From positions 3,100,001 to 3,164,000 of the forward strand of contig JAFEKR010000005.1 in NCBI GenBank assembly GCA_019022495.1: a DNA stretch of 64,000 bases, read 5' to 3'. This document shows, one piece after another, positions 57,587-64,000 of the stretch. This stretch comes from Epichloe hybrida (Eukaryota > Ascomycota > Sordariomycetes > Hypocreales > Clavicipitaceae). The notes beneath the pieces were generated by a model that did no database searches, was not told the origin of the DNA, and worked only from the letters and a program-made list of their open reading frames with translations. The position numbers were made by a program, and so were the translations under genes. Numbering within the stretch: the first letter of the stretch is position 1; each line of letters begins with the position of its first letter.

Positions 57587-58297
57587 ACATGCGATGTGGG
57601 CGGCAGTAAGGCGGTGGTTTAAAGTGATTTGTGTTCGACAAATTCGTCTAGTGACTTATATTCCTCAGTTTTGATGCCAAGAAACCGTTTGGACCGTATC
57701 AAAACGAGCTGTAGAGTGGATGGGAAGCAGGAGCAAGGGGGTTAAGCAACTTGGTCCCCTGTGTACAAGACATGGATGAGATGTACGTCTATGATGGGAT
57801 AGGCAGAATAGCAAATTTATGAAGAACTATTTCACTTTGTTCACACACAAGAACAGCACGTCATGTTGTCGCGCCAATGCGGATGCAAATGCTCAGTAAT
57901 GACAGACATGAAACTTGCATCAATATCAGGCCGAGCTCTCGGGTTTGCTCCAGCCAACCATCGTGCGTGGTGCACGTGACGTCGAGAAAAAGTGTCCCCT
58001 AGGAGGATAATGAATGAAGAGAAAAGGTTGAATTCGCGATCGCTGCCTTGTGCAGATGGGAGGAAAAAAGCTTCTGTTTTATAGAGAAAGCTGTCAAAGT
58101 GAAAGTTGTACGCTTCTTTGTGTGCATCGTCGCGTTTGGCTACGTGCATCTTCAGCTTCCTTAATACGGTCACATGTGCATGTAATTCGTCATAGACGAT
58201 CACCCGCCATCGGGCATCACCAACGCGAATACTGTAGACCAACAGGTCGGCGAGTTTTCAGGCAGGAGATGCGCTAAGAAAGATGCGCTAAGAACAT
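57587..58297. other. Convergent 3' region, no gene seen
   Basis: Holds the 3' ends of SDH2 and palC. Near 58262-58295 the words 'gatgcgctaagaa' repeat in tandem (two copies). No supported frame. Confidence 0.5.
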
Positions 58298-59804
58298 CTA
58301 ATAATATGCATTCCCACTGTTGCTTCGAGTCCCGAAATCCATGTATATGCCGGGAAAAGCTCCCGGTGCGTTGGGCACTCCCTTCTCATCATCCGAACTT
58401 GCGTCGTCGCCAACTTGGTCCTCTCCGTCGGGCGGGGACCGCATTGCTTCGAGAAGGTCTCTGTCCAGGATTGGAGGCTGGTATGGCTTGACGGAATGCA
58501 CCTCTCGACCCGACGGCATTCTTGGCAGGAGAGAGTTTACTGGCGGTATAGCTTGCGTGTTAATCTTGACGGATTGTTAGTCGGCCATTTTGTTAAGCTG
58601 ATAGGAAGAAAGAGTGGCCACCTACAGTGTCATTGATCTTGTTCCATTTCGCATCGAGCAATTCGATGATCCTTGTCTCCTCTTGCCGACCCGCGTCATA
58701 ACCCCAATCTGCGTCCTTCTCTATCCGCCGGTCTTCCCGTTTTTCACTTATGTCTTTTCTCAAGCGGCTGAGACTGAAGCCTTTCTTTGAATCCTTCACC
58801 TCGACCCCAAGTTCGTGGAGCCCGACTCGTAGCCAGCCAATACCCTCAGCAGTCTGACCCCCGAGCTCGGCATCGATGCCAAAGAACCTACAGGCTTTGG
58901 CACGGCTCGTACGTCGAAGATCGTCCAGATATTTCAACAAGGCCGGATCGACTTTGCTCGCGCCAAGGGAGCCCGAAGATTGTAGCAATGACGCTGCCTT
59001 GGAGGCATGTTCGGCGGCAGCGAGGCACAGTCTCGCAAAAAGATGAGCACGGACTTTGGGGATATCTGGAGATTTGAACATCCACTCCTTGTCTGTCTTG
59101 TGCCTACCTTGTGCGACGGCTGTTGGGTACGGGTCATCCTTCAGGACGGCCAGCAGAGTGGCTTCGGCCGAGGCTAGCGAAGACAGAGCACTGACTGTTG
59201 TGGGTGCCACATCTGTACAGGGTGCCGCACTCGAGATTTGTTCACTGCGGCGAGACAAATAATCGTAGATTGATGCTGCATCAAGCAACTGTTTTGTTGC
59301 CGCCGTGATAGCAGTGGTCCTCTCCTTGTCGCCCAAGAAGTTGGTCGTGGTCGCATACAAGGGTTGCAACGTCGATCTTGCCATCAAAGTATACGCATAG
59401 GCCAAGGAGGATAGCACAAAGAAAATCTCATATTCCAGGGAGGTAATCTCAACACGAGGTCGCCCTCTCCCGGGAACAATGTCCCCTGATAAGGTTGGTC
59501 TCCAGCTGATGGACGGAGCTGTCTTCAAGACAACATTGATAAACTCCTCAGCTCCCAGGCTCTGCGAGCCGACTCCGGCGTCCACGGCCAGCAGGTACGG
59601 CAGATAACCATGTATGCTGGCAACGACGGTACCTAGACTTCCGACGCGAGAGGTTGGCGGCAGTCGCTTATGCTTCTTGAGGGCATCTCGGACGACCCCA
59701 CGTTGACCACTGGCAGTAAGTGGGAGGGACGGGTGCGAGTCACAGCTGAAACAGGACGAGAAGGAGAAGGAGGATGTCGTGGGGAGAACAAAAGGGTATG
59801 GCAT
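58298..59804 (-). CDS. palC: pH-response regulator PalC (BRO1-like domain)
   Basis: Two exons, 59804-58626 and 58564-58298, encode 481 residues. The 61-bp intron (GTAGGT...CAAG, with branch GACTAAC) joins KINDT to INTQAIPP. The start [18 protein letters not shown] and the stretch [16 protein letters not shown] are typical of the family. The rest of exon 1 is the helical BRO1-like domain, ending near DAKWNKIND. In fungi PalC links the plasma-membrane pH sensor complex to ESCRT-III (through Vps32) so that the transcription factor PacC is cut at alkaline pH. The acidic C-terminal tail ([15 protein letters not shown]) is less conserved. It is divergent from ALG6. Confidence 0.93.
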
Positions 59805-60271
59805 CTTGTGAGGCGAAGCAAGTGAGGCCTATGGAGGGCGTCTCCGCCTATGGGTTACAAGGGGGGTCAAGGAAGTGTCAGGCATTGAAGCGGAGGACTA
59901 ACTTTGAAGTAGGGTTTTGTGATGCGGGTGATGTGAAGGTCTCGGCCTTTTGGTGGTGGTGATTTGGACGGATGCGAAGCGCAGCCACTGAGAAGAGAGA
60001 AGCACCACCCTAATGTGGCTAGAGGCACGCGATAACAGAACGAAGTGTGGGGCGTGGCACGATTACATACCCTCCCTATCCTTTACCCTGAGCGTTCCTG
60101 GTTCGGAACCCACACTATGTAACTTTTAAATGGACAGTCCGCGACACCATTTCAGGGTGCGTGTCGTGTCCTCCAGCCATATCTATCTCCCAGACTTCCT
60201 GTCGCCATCATCATCAACCAGTCAATGGGCATTACGGGCACACCGTTATTGCTCTCGTCCGCCTTGTCACA
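59805..60271. promoter_or_regulatory. Shared divergent promoter of palC and ALG6
   Basis: The 467-bp gap lies between the two start codons and must carry both promoters. I saw no single strong motif. Confidence 0.5.
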
Positions 60272-62118
60272 ATGGCTGCGGCAAGCCCTTCACCCCGCAA
60301 ACCTAGGCGCAAGGCCAAGGACGCCAATGGCAGCGACGCGCTCATACGAACACGATCTGAAGCTCTTGTGAGAGCTCCGTCCTTTCCCCTGGCGGCCTTT
60401 CTCTGGCCAGCCCGGACTTCGTCAACACAATGGGAGGTGCTGCCAGCTATATTGATGGTAGCTTTCCTGTTCAGATGGGCCGCTGGTCTTTGGGGCTATT
60501 CTGGTACGATGAACCGACGAGTGCATATACAACGGACCTTGCCCTCTCCGAAGTATCAAGACTGACAGCCAATCTCCTAGGATTTCAGCGCCCTCCCATG
60601 TTTGGTGACTACGAAGCGCAACGACACTGGATGGAGATCACGACTCATCTACCAATCTCGCAATGGTATTTTCATGACCTGCAGTGGTGGGGTCTCGACT
60701 ATCCCCCTCTGACGGCGTATCACAGTTGGGTCATGGGCAAGATTGGTGGTTTCATAGAGCCGGCCTGGTTTGCCTTGTTCTCGTCCAGAGGCTCCGACGA
60801 CCCGACGCTCAAGGTTTTCATGAGAGCAACCGTCGTCATATCGGAGTACCTCATCTACATCCCCGCGACTATTATCTTCGTTCGACGATATAGCAGACTC
60901 AATGGAGTGTCGACATGGACCAGTTCAATCGCTCTCGTCGCGATCCTCATGCAGCCTGCCACGATTCTCATCGATCACGTTCATTTTCAGTACAACACTG
61001 TTATGCTGGGGTTGGTTCTTGCCAGCATCAATAGCATGTTGGCCGAGCGATACAAGTGGGCTGCCGTCTTCTTTGTTGCCGCGCTTGGCTTCAAACAGAT
61101 GGCCTTGTATTACGCATGTAGTGTCTTTGCCTATCTTCTCGGCAAATGTTTCTGGCCGCACATTAACCTGGCTCGGCTGATCGGCATTGGCTTGGTCACC
61201 GTTGCCTCTTTTGCGGTCTTGGTGCTACCTTTGATTATCGGCACCTTATTCGACAGACATCGTGGTATCGACTCCAGGCCAGACCTCGACGGGCCCCGGC
61301 CGCCACTCCCACTGTTCCCCTTTGTTGCTGAGTACCTCGATACTCACTCTGCTCTATACGCTGTAGCCGAGCAGATGATGCAGATGGTCCATCGCATCTT
61401 TCCCTTCTCCAGGGGCTTGTTCGAGGACAAAGTTGCCAACTTTTGGTGCGCACTCAATGTCGCGGTCAAGCTGCGCAACTATCCGGCCGACTTGTTGCAG
61501 AAAGCGGCTCTCGGGGCGACTCTCTTGTCCATCATCCCCCCCAACATTGTTTTGTTCTATAAGCCGGATAAGAAGATTCTGCCTTTGGCTTTTGCCACGA
61601 CTGCGTGGGGCTTCTTTCTCTTCAGTTACCAGGTACACGAAAAGAGCGTCCTTCTTCCGCTTATGCCCATGACCTTACTTCTTGCCGGAAAGCAGGGGTT
61701 GAACGGGGACACTCGATCATGGGTTGGATTCGCCAACATTCTCGGGGCCTGGACCATGTTCCCTCTTCTCAGCCGAGTTGACCTTGCGGTGCCGTATACT
61801 GTCTTGACGCTCTTGTGGGCATATCTCGTGGGGTTGCCGCCCACATGTTGGACGGCGCCGTTGATGGAGGCGGCATCTCCGCCGAAGCAATGGGCGACGG
61901 CACTCGTCCAGGGTGCTTTCTATGTTTTGATGCTCCTGTGGCATGCCGCCAACGCGTTTGTCGCACCACCCCTAGGCAAGCCGGACTTGTGGGTGGTGGC
62001 CAACGTTGGTGTTGGTTGCGCAGGGTTTATGCTTTGCTACCTGTGGTGTTTTTGGAAGCTGTTGGTGGACAGTGGTCTGGTAGGAGGATCGAATTTACCA
62101 AAGGCCAAAACGCAATGA
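60272..62118 (+). CDS. ALG6: Dolichyl-P-Glc:Man9GlcNAc2-PP-dolichol alpha-1,3-glucosyltransferase (ALG6)
   Basis: Two exons, 60272-60503 and 60581-62118, encode 589 residues. The 77-bp intron (GTACGA...CCTAG, with ACTGAC) joins GLWGYSG to FQRPPMFGDYEAQ. The ALG6/ALG8 family signature is FGDYEAQRHWMEIT, then WYFHDLQWWGLDYPPLTAYH; the first Asp is the catalytic base candidate. Eleven or more hydrophobic helices follow, with HVHFQYNTVMLG and YQVHEKSVLLPLMP in luminal loops. It adds the first glucose to the lipid-linked N-glycan precursor on the ER membrane. WGLDYPPLTAY fits Alg6 rather than Alg8. The N-terminal ~45 residues are basic and cytosolic. Confidence 0.94.
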
Positions 62119-62148
62119 CATGGATGCTACATTGGGCCATGACAAGAT

Positions 62149-62184
62149 GAGCATGAGCATGAGCATGAGCATGAGCATGAGCAT
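62149..62184. repeat. Hexanucleotide repeat (GAGCAT)6
   Basis: Six exact head-to-tail copies of GAGCAT begin 31 bases after the ALG6 stop codon. Confidence 0.9.
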
Positions 62185-62569
62185 AGATTTGGACGTGGCC
62201 TTGTGGAAGACAGGGACATTGAGGACGCGAGCTAGCTAGTCATCCTCATATTGATGGACAGAAATTGCCGGGCTGAGCGAGCCGCAATGACAATACTACC
62301 TGATGATGATGCTGCACCAACCAACTCTCTTTTTGCGCTGAATTCCTTCGATACTTTGCCAGGAATCATCGCTGTTGAAGCCATCCATGAGTTCTGCAAC
62401 GTCGACTTTTGGCCGCCACAGTAGGTCCAATGCCGCGCGGGCGTCATCTCACTTGTGCATGAAGATGATGGCACGCAATGCGATGCATCGCACATCTCAC
62501 GCGTCTTGATGTGCGTTCCCGTGTGGAGTGCGCCGTCTCCCGTCTCCCGTCTTTGTTCTCGTCAAGAAC

Positions 62570-62599
62570 AAGCACGAGCACGAGCACGAGCACAAGCAC
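62570..62599. repeat. Hexanucleotide repeat (RAGCAC)5
   Basis: Five copies of AAGCAC or GAGCAC; unit resembles GAGCAT at 62149. Confidence 0.85.
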
Positions 62600-62964
62600 A
62601 GCCACTTCGATGATACCTTTCGACAAGGGTCAGATACGGCTGCCTCACCCAACACGCTTTGTCCAGCTGCTATCATACATGATGCTGTTTCATCATGTCC
62701 ACGCAGAAACGCCTCTTGGCATCCCAACGCAGGTCCGACGCAGGTCCGACGCAGGTCCAATCCGTACCTTTTCTCCTGAATCGGACAAGGTCGCATACGT
62801 TTTCATCTCATCTCGTCCCATCCCCCCTCCATCCCTGGCCCACCATCGCGGCCCAACATGGTGGCCCAACATGGTGGCATCGCGCACAAACCACCAAAAG
62901 AAACGCCCGCGAGATGCTGAAAACGGCTTTTTTCGGTTTCACCCCTCTTCCCCTCCCCTCAAGA

Positions 62965-62992
62965 ACGGTCCCCTCGACGGTCCCCTCGACGG
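62965..62992. repeat. 12-bp tandem repeat ACGGTCCCCTCG
   Basis: Two exact copies at 62965 and 62977 and a third that diverges after ACGG. Confidence 0.8.
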
Positions 62993-64000
62993 CCCCCCAC
63001 GACCCATGCGCTCCCCCCTTCCTCACGCCTCCTCTGGCGTGGCGTAGGCTCTGATCGCAAACCAGGGCTGGCTAGGGGTTCATGCAAAGACTGCACACGG
63101 CAAGCGTGCCGTGCATTCGTTCCATGTGCTTGATGAAGTCCGTAGTACCCGCGCGGGTTGGACCGTGCCGAGAGAAGGAATCTCTTTGTTTCCCTTTCCC
63201 TTGGCCGTCGTGCCTGGCCGTCGTGCCTGGCCCGAGGGGGAATCCATCTGATGACCGACAAAAGTGGCACATCCATGGTCTGTAGCCCCCCCCAGGTGGT
63301 GCTGAAAACAGCTCCAGTCCGATTCCCATCGTGAGTTACTTCGGATTTAGTCCTCCTGCGAAAAGGTATATCCGTCTCGATGAAACCGCCACGCGGGCGG
63401 CTTACCTCGTGGTAGTGGGCTGCAAAGACTCATGGCTGTTTGCAATCAATCGCCCACCCTTCCTCCACTGCGGCCTTTGTTAGTTCCCTTTCCCCTTTGA
63501 AGACGCTTCACTCAATCACCCCCCTCCATGACGGCATTTCTGTATTATTTTTACTCTCTCCAGGGGTACCCAGCTCCACCGGGGTCCCCCGTGGCGATAG
63601 CTCTTTGTCATGAAAAGCGGTCTCAAACGCCGACGGTAGGCGCAGTTTTTCAAGGCCCCCGTATGATAATGGCGACTATCAGAGGTTGCACCCGTGGAGA
63701 ATGGAAGTGCCATGTCTTATCGTGTGTTTGAGCTGGGGAAGCGGAGCGGACGCGGGAGGGGCGATCTGATGAACCGCGGGGGGCCGGGGAAATGCTGGGA
63801 ATTTGATTTATGAGGCGGCCTCTGCCAGCCAACTATGAGAAAGTCATGGTTCCATCTACCCTGCTCGCGTTTCACATTTCTACTCACCACGGGAGAGACA
63901 TTGTTTGGCGTAGTACATTGCCCCGTCACAGTTTTGGTTAGGCTGACATGATGCTCTTCTCCGCTTACCTGGCCATGTTGTTTGTCTCCGGACATGTGCA

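Larger units (their letters stand above)
62119..64000. other. Intergenic region rich in short tandem repeats, no gene supported
   Basis: After ALG6 to the window end no frame has a recognisable domain. Several different short tandem repeats occur (listed separately). The plus-strand frame 62478-63047 is repeat-rich and without homology that I recognise. Confidence 0.5.

Noticed and set aside
62478..63047. A 189-codon frame downstream of ALG6
   Set aside because: It consists largely of translated short tandem repeats and lacks any domain.

Overview
This is 64 kb of the nuclear genome of a filamentous ascomycete, most likely a sordariomycete and probably Hypocreales. The reasons are: short spliceosomal introns (about 58-166 bp) with GTAAGT-like donors and CTAAC/CTGAC branch sites, GC-rich codon use, an AT-rich block mutated in the style of repeat-induced point mutation (RIP), and fungal-specific families such as palC, a Pth11/SAT4-type receptor, GH76 and UPF0643. 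Placement below the class is inference.

Layout. Positions 1-9660 are an AT-rich, gene-free, RIP-degraded block. It holds one complete but dead Ty3/gypsy chromovirus on the minus strand, from 572 to 8394, with two 267-bp LTRs and a 5-bp target duplication GCTTA. After a sharp compositional border the rest is ordinary gene space. In order: Prm10/ThrE-like transporter (-), RNA polymerase I subunit RPA135 (+), secreted GH37 trehalase (-), iron-sulfur scaffold ISU1 (-), dipeptidyl aminopeptidase B (+), clathrin heavy chain (-), alpha/beta hydrolase (-), Pth11-like membrane protein (+), Fmp32/CCDC90 mitochondrial protein (-), a decayed kinase-like pseudogene (+), S-adenosylhomocysteinase (+), 2-hydroxyacid dehydrogenase (-), DUF2196 protein (+), eIF3h (-), UPF0643 protein (-), GH76 mannanase (-), mitochondrial carrier (-), PTC7-like PP2C phosphatase (-), succinate dehydrogenase subunit 2 (+), palC (-) and ALG6 (+). 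The genes are mostly unrelated housekeeping functions and do not form a biosynthetic or defence cluster. Mitochondrial functions recur (ISU1, SDH2, Fmp32, carrier, PTC7), but I see no operon-like logic.

Most notable: (1) the first intron of ISU1 appears to be an AT-AC intron of the major (U2) type, with donor ATAAGT and acceptor TGCAC, and it alone restores the conserved KVLDHY joint; (2) a 0.49-kb palindromic element with perfect 59-bp inverted repeats lies just upstream of the clathrin start codon, and a diverged relative of its terminus lies at 40681; (3) the dead chromovirus shows RIP-type damage exactly at catalytic and zinc-binding residues. I found no CRISPR, no convincing tRNA or rRNA gene, and no gene cluster that I would call a new system. 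All exon models were built by eye from splice signals, reading frame and family conservation.
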